This document shows positions 8,414-16,686 of a stretch of DNA of 46,394 nucleotides, piece after piece. The position numbers were made by a program, and so were the translations under genes. The notes below the pieces were generated by a model, which was given only the letters and a program-made list of their open reading frames with translations, had not been told where the DNA came from and searched no databases. Origin of the DNA: Sedimentisphaerales bacterium (GTDB taxonomy: Bacteria > Planctomycetota > Phycisphaerae > Sedimentisphaerales > SM23-30). The stretch lies in assembly GCA_016934515.1 (NCBI GenBank), contig JAFGSR010000066.1, forward strand, positions 1-46,394. Reading direction: 5' to 3'. Within the stretch, counting starts at the first letter, position 1, and each line of letters begins with the position of its first letter.

Positions 8414-10405
8414 ATGTTAACTTCTGTAAAAGTACCGAAAATGTTCGCGCCGCTATTTGAAGCTGCTGAAAAGCATGTGAAAAAATACTTCAGCGGCATA
8501 AAGAGGGATCCCACAAAAGGCTCGATAGAGATCAATGGGGATCGCTATATACTTATCCGGGCGGCTTCCATGTCGATCGACCTTTTCGAGATAGTAAGAA
8601 ATATGTACGCGGAGACCTGCCCGGACGAAGCAATTCAGGTTGCACAAAATCTGTTATTTGACATAGCACACACCATGGGCAGACAGGACGCAAAAAACTT
8701 TCATATCAAAATGAATTTAACCGATACGCTGGAGAAGATGGCTGCCGGGCCGCTGTATTTTTCCCATTGCGGATGGGCATTTGTTGATATTTTTGAGGAA
8801 TCAATGCCGTCTCCGGATGAGAATTTTTTTATGATTTATGATCACCCTTATTCATTTGAAGCAAGCTCGTGGCTTGCCAATGGCAAGAAAAGCAATTTGC
8901 CGATATGCGTCATGAACGCGGGGTATTCTTCGGGGTGGTGCCAGGAAAGTTTTGGAATACCACTAGTTACTAAGGAAATTCTTTGTAAGGCACGTGGCGA
9001 TGAAGTTTGTCGGTTTATCATGGCCCCTCCAGCCTGGATTGAAAAACACCTGAATAAATACCAAAACAGAAAACCGCAGTCAGCCACAAATGCTGCAAAA
9101 AAAGTAGCACCACAATATTTTAACAGAAAGCTATTTGAACAGGCGATAAACTACGAGAAGAAGCAGGCACAGCAATATTTGGATATTGCCGAGGTAATGT
9201 TCGTAACGTTAGATCGCGATGGAATCGTAACTTCGGCAAACAGGAAAACCAGTGAGATACTGAACTGTGCCAAGCAGAATATAATTGGCAGGGACTGGTT
9301 TTCTGATTTTATGCCGCTGTCATGCAGAAAATCGACAAAAAGTGTATTTCGGAATATGGTGGAGGGAGTTAGTACCGACAATATTTATCATGAAAACCCG
9401 GTGTTAACCAGTGACGGTCGGGAAAGACTGATAGCCTGGCATAATACAGTCCTGAAAAACCCAAAAGATGAGGTTATTGGCACCTTAAGTTCCGGCGAAG
9501 ATATAACTGAGCGTAAAGAGTTGCAAGGGCAATTGTTACAGGCTGAGAAAATGCGATCGATCGGGCAACTGGCTTCGGGAATTGCTCATGAGATCAACAC
9601 TCCGACCCAATATATCAGCGACAACATCCACTTCCTGCAAGATGGATTCACGGATATTCTGAAAATAATTGGTAAATACCAGGAAATAGCGGCTCAGGCC
9701 GAGCAGGGGCAGATAGATACTGGGCAACTGTCGCAGCTTAAAACTATGATCGGGGAACTAGACCTGGAATATCTGATGGAAGAAGTTCCCCAGGCTATAA
9801 AGCAATCGTTGGAAGGCGTGAAGAATGTTTCGCAGATTGTATTAGCGATGAAGGGGTTCGCACATCCGGGAGTTCAGACAAAAACGACCCATGATATCAA
9901 CCGGGCAATTGAAAGCATAATAATAGTTACTAAAAATCAGTGGAAGTATGTCGCAGATATGAAAATGGATTTTGATCCGGAACTGCCGCTGGTAACCGGT
10001 TTCCCGGGGGAATTAAATCAGGTTATTTTGAATCTGATAATCAACGCGTCGGACGCAATCACCGATAAAGCCGGTGGAAATGTGACGGAAAAGGGTACGA
10101 TAACCATCAGCACCAGGCAGGCCGGCGAATGGGTGGAAATCCGGATCTCTGATAGCGGTACGGGGATTCCGGAAGAAATTCGCTCCCAGGTGTTGAATCC
10201 ATTTTTTACCACCAAGGAAATCGGTAAAGGAAGTGGGCAGGGACTTGCAATTGCACATTCCGTTATAGTTGACAAACATGGTGGAACGTTTACTTTTGAA
10301 ACAGAAACCGGTAAGGGAACAACGTTTATTATTCGAATACCAATAGAATCCGAAGAGGCAACTGAGGAGCAGGAGTTAAATGAGCAATCGTATTCTGTTT
10401 GTTGA
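8414..10405 (+). CDS. V4R-PAS sensor histidine kinase
   Basis: This 663-residue kinase is probably cytosolic: no signal peptide or membrane helix is seen. The N-terminal ~215 residues resemble the XylR-N/V4R small-molecule-binding module, ending with the cysteine-bearing signature EILCKARGDEVCRFIM. A PAS domain follows (about 250-370, ending GTLSSGEDITERKEL). The phosphoacceptor H box is LASGIAHEINTPTQYISDN with His392. The ATPase domain shows NQVILNLIINASDAI (N box), DSGTGIPEEI (G1), FFTTKEIGKGSGQGLAIAHS (F/G2) and GKGTTFIIRIP. AGGAAGGA just upstream supports the ATG at 8414. The stop overlaps the next gene by 26 bp, so the two are translationally coupled. The likely job is sensing a hydrophobic or aromatic ligand and phosphorylating the receivers encoded downstream; the ligand is unknown. 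Confidence 0.9.
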   Translation: MLTSVKVPKMFAPLFEAAEKHVKKYFSGIKRDPTKGSIEINGDRYILIRAASMSIDLFEIVRNMYAETCPDEAIQVAQNLLFDIAHTMGRQDAKNFHIKMNLTDTLEKMAAGPLYFSHCGWAFVDIFEESMPSPDENFFMIYDHPYSFEASSWLANGKKSNLPICVMNAGYSSGWCQESFGIPLVTKEILCKARGDEVCRFIMAPPAWIEKHLNKYQNRKPQSATNAAKKVAPQYFNRKLFEQAINYEKKQAQQYLDIAEVMFVTLDRDGIVTSANRKTSEILNCAKQNIIGRDWFSDFMPLSCRKSTKSVFRNMVEGVSTDNIYHENPVLTSDGRERLIAWHNTVLKNPKDEVIGTLSSGEDITERKELQGQLLQAEKMRSIGQLASGIAHEINTPTQYISDNIHFLQDGFTDILKIIGKYQEIAAQAEQGQIDTGQLSQLKTMIGELDLEYLMEEVPQAIKQSLEGVKNVSQIVLAMKGFAHPGVQTKTTHDINRAIESIIIVTKNQWKYVADMKMDFDPELPLVTGFPGELNQVILNLIINASDAITDKAGGNVTEKGTITISTRQAGEWVEIRISDSGTGIPEEIRSQVLNPFFTTKEIGKGSGQGLAIAHSVIVDKHGGTFTFETETGKGTTFIIRIPIESEEATEEQELNEQSYSVC

Positions 10406-11549
10406 TGATGATCCAAATTTCCTCAAAGGAATTGAACGGACACTAAGAAAACTGCGGACTGAGTGGACGTATTATTTTGCTCATAGCGTCGATGCCGCCT
10501 TGGACCAGATTGGCAAGGTGGCATTCGACGCTATCGTTTCAGATGTTTCGATGCCGGAAAAAGACGGATTCATGTTATTGAGCATTCTGCAAAGCACTCC
10601 TAAAACGAAGAACATTCCGGTAATCATGCTGACCGGCAATTATGAACATTCACTCAAGCGTAAAGTTCTGGAAAAAGGAGCTACTGACCTGCTCAATAAA
10701 CCGATAATCCGCGAAGATTTATTTGCCCGGCTGCATAGTGTAATACGTTTGAAATCGTATCAGGACAGCCTAAAACAACAAAAGGAATTGCTCTCCCAGA
10801 AGGTCCGGGAGCGTACCAGCGAACTGGAAGAATCACGCCTGGATATCATATTGCGACTTAGTAAAGCAGCGGAGTATCGTGATACCGAAACGGGTAACCA
10901 TATTTTGCGGGTGGGTTGTTACTGCCGAATACTGGCCGAGGAAATCGGCATGACGCCTGAATTTACTGAAATGATTTTTCTGGCAAGTCCCCTTCATGAT
11001 ATTGGCAAGATCGGGATTCCCGACAATATTCTGCTAAAACAGGGCAAGCTGACAACATCGGAACGACAGATAATGCAACAACATTGCACTATTGGGGCAA
11101 ATATCCTTTTGCAAAAAGTAAAAACTCTTAAATTGAAACAGAGTAAGCATGATTATAAAACCAGCATCGATCAAATTAGTAATAGCAATCCTCTTTTACG
11201 TATGGCCTCGGCAATCGCATTAACACATCATGAAATGTGGGACGGTGGGGGTTATCCAGATGGGTTGTCCGGACTGGATATTCCACAAGCTGCACGAATT
11301 GTGGCGTTGGCAGATGTTTATGATGCCCTGCGTTCGGCCCGGCCTTATAAAGAACCTTATTCACATGATAAAGCCTTAGCGATTATAAGCGAACAAAAAG
11401 GAAAACATTTTGATCCGGTAGTATTCACTGCATTTGAAAAGCAGGCTGATGAGTTTTCAATTATTCATGAGCAATATATAGACAATGATTACGGAAAGGG
11501 TGTGGGTGAAAAAACCAATGTGTTCGAAGAAAAAAATATTATTTGTTGA
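10380..11549 (+). CDS. Response regulator, receiver + HD-GYP
   Basis: An N-terminal receiver domain (1-125: ILFVDDDPN, phospho-acceptor Asp in IVSDVSMPEKDG, lysine in LNKPI) is joined by a coiled coil (about 125-155) to an HD-GYP domain. The HD motif is SPLHDIGKIGIPD and the signature HHEMWDGGGYPDGLSG is intact, so c-di-GMP phosphodiesterase activity is expected. The family hydrolyses cyclic di-GMP to pGpG or GMP. The ATG at 10380 is preceded by CAGGAG inside the end of the kinase gene. The tight overlap suggests that the upstream kinase controls its activity. At 389 residues the length fits a two-domain protein. Confidence 0.93.
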   Translation: MSNRILFVDDDPNFLKGIERTLRKLRTEWTYYFAHSVDAALDQIGKVAFDAIVSDVSMPEKDGFMLLSILQSTPKTKNIPVIMLTGNYEHSLKRKVLEKGATDLLNKPIIREDLFARLHSVIRLKSYQDSLKQQKELLSQKVRERTSELEESRLDIILRLSKAAEYRDTETGNHILRVGCYCRILAEEIGMTPEFTEMIFLASPLHDIGKIGIPDNILLKQGKLTTSERQIMQQHCTIGANILLQKVKTLKLKQSKHDYKTSIDQISNSNPLLRMASAIALTHHEMWDGGGYPDGLSGLDIPQAARIVALADVYDALRSARPYKEPYSHDKALAIISEQKGKHFDPVVFTAFEKQADEFSIIHEQYIDNDYGKGVGEKTNVFEEKNIIC

Positions 11550-12735
11550 TGATGAGCCCAAGGTACTGGCCGGGATACATCGTTCGTTGCACTCTATGCG
11601 AGAACAATGGGACATGAGATTTGCAGACAGCGGAGAAGAAGCACTGAAGATTCTTAAAAAAGAGCATTTTAACGTTATCATTTCTGATATGAGTATGCCC
11701 GGCATCGGCGGGAAACGACTGTTGGAATATATAAGAAATAAACACCCCCAGACAATTCGCATTGCCATATCGGGAGACACTTCCAAAGATGTGCTGTTAC
11801 GCTCAATCGGGCCGGTTCATCAGTTTTTACCCAAACCATGTGATATTGGAATTTTAAAATACACCATTAAGCGAACCTGCGCAATTCAAGATTCCTTAGT
11901 TGACAAAAAGCTACGCGAGGTTTTATCAGAATTAGACGTTCTGCCCAGTCTGCCCTCGTCATGCACCGACCTGATACAGGAACTGGAAGATGAGCAGGTT
12001 TCCCTACATAAAATTACTGAGATAGTCAGGCAAGACATGGCAATGAGCGTGAAAATACTCCAATTTGTTAATTCCGCTTATTTTGGTTTGCCGCACCCGG
12101 TATATGAAATCTCCCGAGCGATTACTTTGTTAGGATTTGATACACTGAAAACCTTTGTTATTGCAGCAAAAATATTTACCTACTTCGATCAGATCGAACT
12201 GGAAGGATTTTCATTGAACCGAACCTGGGACCATTGTCTGAACGTGGGCGAATGGGCAAAATTGATTGCTCAGCAGGAAAATTTTGACAAAACCACCCTG
12301 GGTAACTGCATTATTGCGGGCATGATGCATGACCTCGGTAAGGTTGTGCTGGCTCGTAAATTGCCCAATGAATACGGACGCATAATAACGTTAAGCTCCA
12401 GGCAGCGCATCCCCATTTTTTTGGCAGAACGAGAAATTTTAGGAACTACCCACGCAGAAGTCGGGGGGTATTTACTAGGTTTATGGGGATTTTCAAGTGC
12501 AATCGTTGAAACCGTAGCATTGCACCACTTTCCTGCTGATGGAACAAAACAGGAATTTACAGAGTTGACCGCGGTTATTATGGCAAATAAATTTTCTCAT
12601 GAATTTAACTTACCATATAACCATACCGATGAATATGAATATCTGGACTTAGAGTATTTGAATAAACTAGGTTTGGCCGAGAAAGTTCCTTTATGGCATG
12701 AAGTTTGCCAAAGCCGAACTGAAGTAAGGGATTAG
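11518..12735 (+). CDS. Response regulator, receiver + HDOD
   Basis: The receiver domain (KKILFVDDEPKVLAGIHRSL, Asp in VIISDMSMPGIGG, KPCD) covers the first ~120 residues. An HDOD domain follows (about 135-330: LPSLPSSCTDLIQELEDE, VKILQFVNSAYFGLPHPV, GMMHDLGKVVLARKLP, VETVALHHFP). HDOD domains are related to HD phosphohydrolases but mostly act as signalling scaffolds. The open frame can start at 11485, but the ATG at 11518 places the receiver at the exact N-terminus; either choice overlaps the HD-GYP gene. It probably acts in the same pathway, downstream of the V4R kinase. Confidence 0.88.
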   Translation: MCSKKKILFVDDEPKVLAGIHRSLHSMREQWDMRFADSGEEALKILKKEHFNVIISDMSMPGIGGKRLLEYIRNKHPQTIRIAISGDTSKDVLLRSIGPVHQFLPKPCDIGILKYTIKRTCAIQDSLVDKKLREVLSELDVLPSLPSSCTDLIQELEDEQVSLHKITEIVRQDMAMSVKILQFVNSAYFGLPHPVYEISRAITLLGFDTLKTFVIAAKIFTYFDQIELEGFSLNRTWDHCLNVGEWAKLIAQQENFDKTTLGNCIIAGMMHDLGKVVLARKLPNEYGRIITLSSRQRIPIFLAEREILGTTHAEVGGYLLGLWGFSSAIVETVALHHFPADGTKQEFTELTAVIMANKFSHEFNLPYNHTDEYEYLDLEYLNKLGLAEKVPLWHEVCQSRTEVRD

Positions 12736-12774
12736 CTGAATTAAGCTATTAATTAATTGTTAGGAGATGCGATA

Positions 12775-14997
12775 ATGCTCCCGAAAGTGCTTTTGGTCGA
12801 TGACGAACCGAATATCGTCAGGGGTCTGCGTCACACTTTGCGTAAAGAAAACTACGAAATCCTTTGCGCCGGCTGGGCTCAGGAAGCGCTGGAAATTATG
12901 TCCCACGAGCCTATCGATGTGGTGGTTTCCGACGAACAAATGCCCAGTATGCCCGGCTCGACAATGTTGGCCAAAATACGCCAGGAATACCCTCAAACGA
13001 TCCGGATACTATTGACCGGCCAATCCAGCCTGGAAGGAGCGGTACGCGCGGTCAACCAAGGTGATATTTACAGGTTTTTACAGAAGCCCTGTAATGGTCT
13101 GGATCTGGTAATTACGATTCGCCGAGCTCTGCAGTACAAAGAACTGGTTGCCCGAAGTTGGCGCTTATTGAAAATCCTGCAATTGGAATCTGCAGTTTTA
13201 CAGAGTATGCAGAGCAGCCATCCTGAATTAAAAAAGCAGTTGGCGAACAAGTGGTCTATTCCAGATGAGGGAAAAATTGAAGGCGATTACCATACCCTGA
13301 TCCAAAATCTTGATTCAATCGCGGATGAGGCTAAAAAGCTGTTCGGAATTGATCTGCCTCCGATACAAGGCGATCAAGTAAGTCAATCCGTCAGCAACAA
13401 GCCAACAGACAAGTCATTTTCAGCGGCTCTAAACTCAACGCCAACTGAACCGGATAATGCCCAGACGGCAAAAACTCCAGCAACAGCAGTCCAGAATGCA
13501 ACAACTCAAGGAACAGCAACTCAGGAAGCAACGGATCAGGAAGTAACCATTCAGGAAACAACAGACCAGACGGCCACAACATACGCGGATAACGACAATC
13601 AAAAACAAACCGATCAGCATCAGGTGGAATCACCACCGTCGCCGAGTTCGGCCGCTACGGAGCAAAGCGGTAACCCAGCAGGGGAAATTACGATCTCCGA
13701 ATTCATGCAGGATATACAATCAATAAAGGATATCAAGCCGATCCTGTCGCGTACGGAGATTTATGAACTTCTGGATGAATGCAATGAATTAAAGGCTTTA
13801 TCACCTACTGTAACCCAGGTACTCAAGTTGACGCAAAGCGCGCGGTGTTCGATTGATCAGGTGGTAAAAGTAATCAAGCAGGACCACGCTATTTCACTTA
13901 AAATCCTTAAATTGGCCAATTCAGCGGCATATACCCGGGGCGAGCCGGTTGATACCGTTCAGAAAGCAGTAATGCGTATCGGTCTGTCCCAGATCCGCCA
14001 AACGGTACTCAATATTACTGTTGTCGATCAGTTCAGCAATAACGACCAGGAGGTTCAACTATCAGTTCCTCAATTCTGGGAACATTCCATATCGACCGGA
14101 CTGATCGCGGCTGAAATTACCCGCAATCTGGAAGGAAAAGAACATCAAATTGACACGGCCTTTACCATGGGATTACTTCACGATGTCGGCCGCCTGGTTT
14201 ATTTGGAAATGCTGGGTAGTAAATACAATCTGGTAATGCAGTCTGCTCAGTTACTGGAACTGCCCCTGGAACAGGTTGAATCCCGAATGTTGCTGGTTAA
14301 TCATGCCGACGCGATGGATCGCATCCTGCACAAATGGAAATTTTCCAAGGAAATGGTCAACTCCATTGCGTTGCATCAGTTGTCCCTGGGTAATATCCGT
14401 CGAATGGCGCCGCGAACTCTGAACGAGGCATCAATACTGGCCATGTCCAATCGGCTCTCGCATGCTTTACTGATGGGCACCAGCGGTAATCTGTCTCTTT
14501 ATTCGACCGAAGAATTCGCCAACCTGCTTAAGCTGGACAATAAATTAATCAATTATATTGAAACGGAGATCCCCGGACAAACCGACGATATCAAATTTGC
14601 AATGCTGGCTTCATCCAACCAACATACCTGGCCTCGTGTCAAAGATGAACTTACCAAGCAACTCAATCAGCCCTTCCGACCCTTAGTGGTAAGTGCCGAG
14701 CCGGAATTTGATAGTATTCGTATTTTTTGTGATCAATTAAAGGAAGTTTCTCAAGATGAACCGCCCAACATTGGAATAGTGCACATTAAAAGCGGTCGGG
14801 AACGGGAGGCGGTTACCAAGCGATATTTGGGAGCGGAAGCAGAAGTTGGTGTAACACCCCTGCCGCTGATTATTTTTTCACCCAAAGGCGATATTCAACT
14901 TGAAGAACGCAATATGGCCAACCGACGGTTTGAACTATTACCGATGCCGATTTTAATCTCCCGAATTGTCGGAGCATTTAATCAACTGGTTCAGTAG
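12775..14997 (+). CDS. Response regulator, receiver + HDOD + C-terminal receiver-like fold
   Basis: The receiver domain (residues 1-120: VLLVDDEPNIVRGLR, VVVSDEQMPSMPG, FLQKPC) is followed by a long Thr/Gln/Ala-rich low-complexity linker (about 205-295) with imperfect QExT repeats. An HDOD domain occupies about 325-540 (LKALSPTVTQVLKLTQSA, ISLKILKLANSAAYTRG, MGLLHDVGRLVYLEM). The last ~100 residues (from about 640: PLVVSAEPEFDSI ... LPLIIFSPKG ... LLPMPILISRIVGAF) have the alternating pattern of a receiver but lack a phospho-Asp motif, so a pseudo-receiver is my inference. The start is set at the ATG at 12775 because TAGGAG lies 8 bp before it; an in-frame TTG at 12757 lacks such a site. It is the last gene of the operon. 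Confidence 0.88.
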   Translation: MLPKVLLVDDEPNIVRGLRHTLRKENYEILCAGWAQEALEIMSHEPIDVVVSDEQMPSMPGSTMLAKIRQEYPQTIRILLTGQSSLEGAVRAVNQGDIYRFLQKPCNGLDLVITIRRALQYKELVARSWRLLKILQLESAVLQSMQSSHPELKKQLANKWSIPDEGKIEGDYHTLIQNLDSIADEAKKLFGIDLPPIQGDQVSQSVSNKPTDKSFSAALNSTPTEPDNAQTAKTPATAVQNATTQGTATQEATDQEVTIQETTDQTATTYADNDNQKQTDQHQVESPPSPSSAATEQSGNPAGEITISEFMQDIQSIKDIKPILSRTEIYELLDECNELKALSPTVTQVLKLTQSARCSIDQVVKVIKQDHAISLKILKLANSAAYTRGEPVDTVQKAVMRIGLSQIRQTVLNITVVDQFSNNDQEVQLSVPQFWEHSISTGLIAAEITRNLEGKEHQIDTAFTMGLLHDVGRLVYLEMLGSKYNLVMQSAQLLELPLEQVESRMLLVNHADAMDRILHKWKFSKEMVNSIALHQLSLGNIRRMAPRTLNEASILAMSNRLSHALLMGTSGNLSLYSTEEFANLLKLDNKLINYIETEIPGQTDDIKFAMLASSNQHTWPRVKDELTKQLNQPFRPLVVSAEPEFDSIRIFCDQLKEVSQDEPPNIGIVHIKSGREREAVTKRYLGAEAEVGVTPLPLIIFSPKGDIQLEERNMANRRFELLPMPILISRIVGAFNQLVQ

Positions 14998-15069
14998 TAC
15001 TCAATATTTCAAAGCCAAAGCTGTAAAAACTTTATTGAAATCCAGTTGATTATTTTTATCTACAATTTG

Positions 15070-16533
15070 TCAATTGGCTTTTGCCTGTGAGCTGGTCTCA
15101 AAGCAGTGGATAACTCCGGTATCGGTACTGACATAGAGATGTCCATTAGCTGCTGCCAGGCCGAAGGCTTTACCCCGGATTTTTTGAGTCCAGAGAATCT
15201 TGCCATTGGTGATGTCCACTGCGGCGATTTCATTTTCGCCGCCCACAAAAAGTGTATCGCCGGCAAGTATCATGGAATGATAATAAGGTGAGGGGATTTT
15301 CCATAAAGTGCAGGAAGGCAGTTGTTCGACAATTTCAGCGATGTCGTTTTTGACATTGTCCAACTGATTTTTCAACTGCTGACCTTCAGTAGAATCAGCT
15401 TTGTCGCCAAGATCTTTGAGTTTTTTACCCAACTGGCTCTGCCGGTTTACTAACTGATTCTTTTTTTGTTGCAGTTTCAGATATTGCTCCCGATCGAATG
15501 CCGAAACTTCTTTCTCGGTGTGTAAATAGGCCATTTTTTCAGAAGCCACCATCCGGGTTGCCAGAGGGAACGTGACGATGTAGTCACGTTTTTCGGCATC
15601 AAAAGCTCTTAGTTCACCCTGAACGCGATGGTTTTGTCCCCGTCCGTGGATGAAGGTATTGTCCGGAGTGAGCAAAGCATAGATGCCGCCGTCACCGCCG
15701 CCGCCAAAGGTACCAAGTAGTTTTCCATTATTTCTGTCGTACACCACCGGGTGCTGGCGTCCCTGCGAAACGTAAAGTTTGGTAGGAGATGCCAGAACCG
15801 CACCCTGGAGAGTTTGGCCGGTCTGGGATACTTTATAGAGCCCATCGCCGCTGTCGGAGCCGGTTTGTGCATCTAACGCACACAGATAAGATTCCCGCCA
15901 AGGCAACAGTGAAGCGGCGAAATAGGCAATTCCATCCTGAACGAGCACATCGGTACGAACCGGGAAAACCGAAATCATTTTTCCGTTACTGGCGATCAGG
16001 CGATCATCTTCGGAAGGTTTATATTTCCACAACAAATTGCCGCGGAGCGCACCAACGCAATAAGCACAGCCATCGTCCGAACCAAAGTAGCATTTCCCGT
16101 CAAAAACCGTAGGCGGCAGGCGTACCGGCCCCTCGGCAACAAATGACCATTTTTCCTTTCCGGTTCGACTGTCGAGGCAATAAACCGAATCGTCAATGGA
16201 AGAACCGAAAAAGACAACATCTTCCACTATTGTCACAAAAAAAGCAGAATCGAAGTCGCGCATTGCCGCCAGACCGATCAAATTGGCATAAGAATCCCAG
16301 GGTGCCGGACCGGCCCAGGCAGTTTGTGGAGGCGTAGGCATGGTTATGGTCCAGGACTGCTTCAAGGGCAGAGTGAGTTTTTCTCTGGTGATACCACTGC
16401 GACGATTGTCATGGCGAAAGGTCGGCCAATCATCAGCACCGGCATCGGAAACCGACAAAGCCATAATTGCAGCCAACAATAAGCCGATGGTTAAAACGAA
16501 ATTCCACTTTCTGATTTTACATGACGCACTCAT
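15070..16533 (-). CDS. Exported PQQ-type beta-propeller with coiled-coil insert
   Basis: This 487-residue protein has a signal peptide (residues 1-33, hydrophobic core FVLTIGLLLAAIMALSV) and a series of PQQ-like blades with the typical end motif, for example VYCLDSRTGKEKWSF, LCALDAQTG, AAVDITNGKILWTQKI and HCFET. The entry motif WPTFRHDNRRSGIT is shared with the two larger neighbours. Between two blades lies a ~55-residue Lys/Gln-rich coiled coil (about 350-405, LKLQQKKNQLVNRQSQL onward). No quinone-dehydrogenase catalytic residues are identified, so the fold may serve scaffolding, as in BamB. AGGAG sits 7 bp before the ATG. It is probably co-transcribed with the upstream 1086-residue gene, 153 bp away. 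Confidence 0.82.
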   Translation of the reverse strand: MSASCKIRKWNFVLTIGLLLAAIMALSVSDAGADDWPTFRHDNRRSGITREKLTLPLKQSWTITMPTPPQTAWAGPAPWDSYANLIGLAAMRDFDSAFFVTIVEDVVFFGSSIDDSVYCLDSRTGKEKWSFVAEGPVRLPPTVFDGKCYFGSDDGCAYCVGALRGNLLWKYKPSEDDRLIASNGKMISVFPVRTDVLVQDGIAYFAASLLPWRESYLCALDAQTGSDSGDGLYKVSQTGQTLQGAVLASPTKLYVSQGRQHPVVYDRNNGKLLGTFGGGGDGGIYALLTPDNTFIHGRGQNHRVQGELRAFDAEKRDYIVTFPLATRMVASEKMAYLHTEKEVSAFDREQYLKLQQKKNQLVNRQSQLGKKLKDLGDKADSTEGQQLKNQLDNVKNDIAEIVEQLPSCTLWKIPSPYYHSMILAGDTLFVGGENEIAAVDITNGKILWTQKIRGKAFGLAAANGHLYVSTDTGVIHCFETSSQAKAN

Positions 16534-16686
16534 TTATAAACTCCTGCTACCGCTATAAATAATCTACCTTTATTTCTCTAACATAATGAATTTTCAGTTC
16601 TGCAAATGACAATGTTCATTTTCTTTGACACATTTTGTCAAAGATTTTTAATTTACATAAACGTCGGGTATTAATCCGAAACTAAT

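Noticed and set aside
15006-15060. Terminator between the convergent HDOD and propeller genes
   Set aside because: ATTTCAA and TTGAAAT can pair, but the loop is long and the T run comes 10 bp later, so the evidence is too weak.
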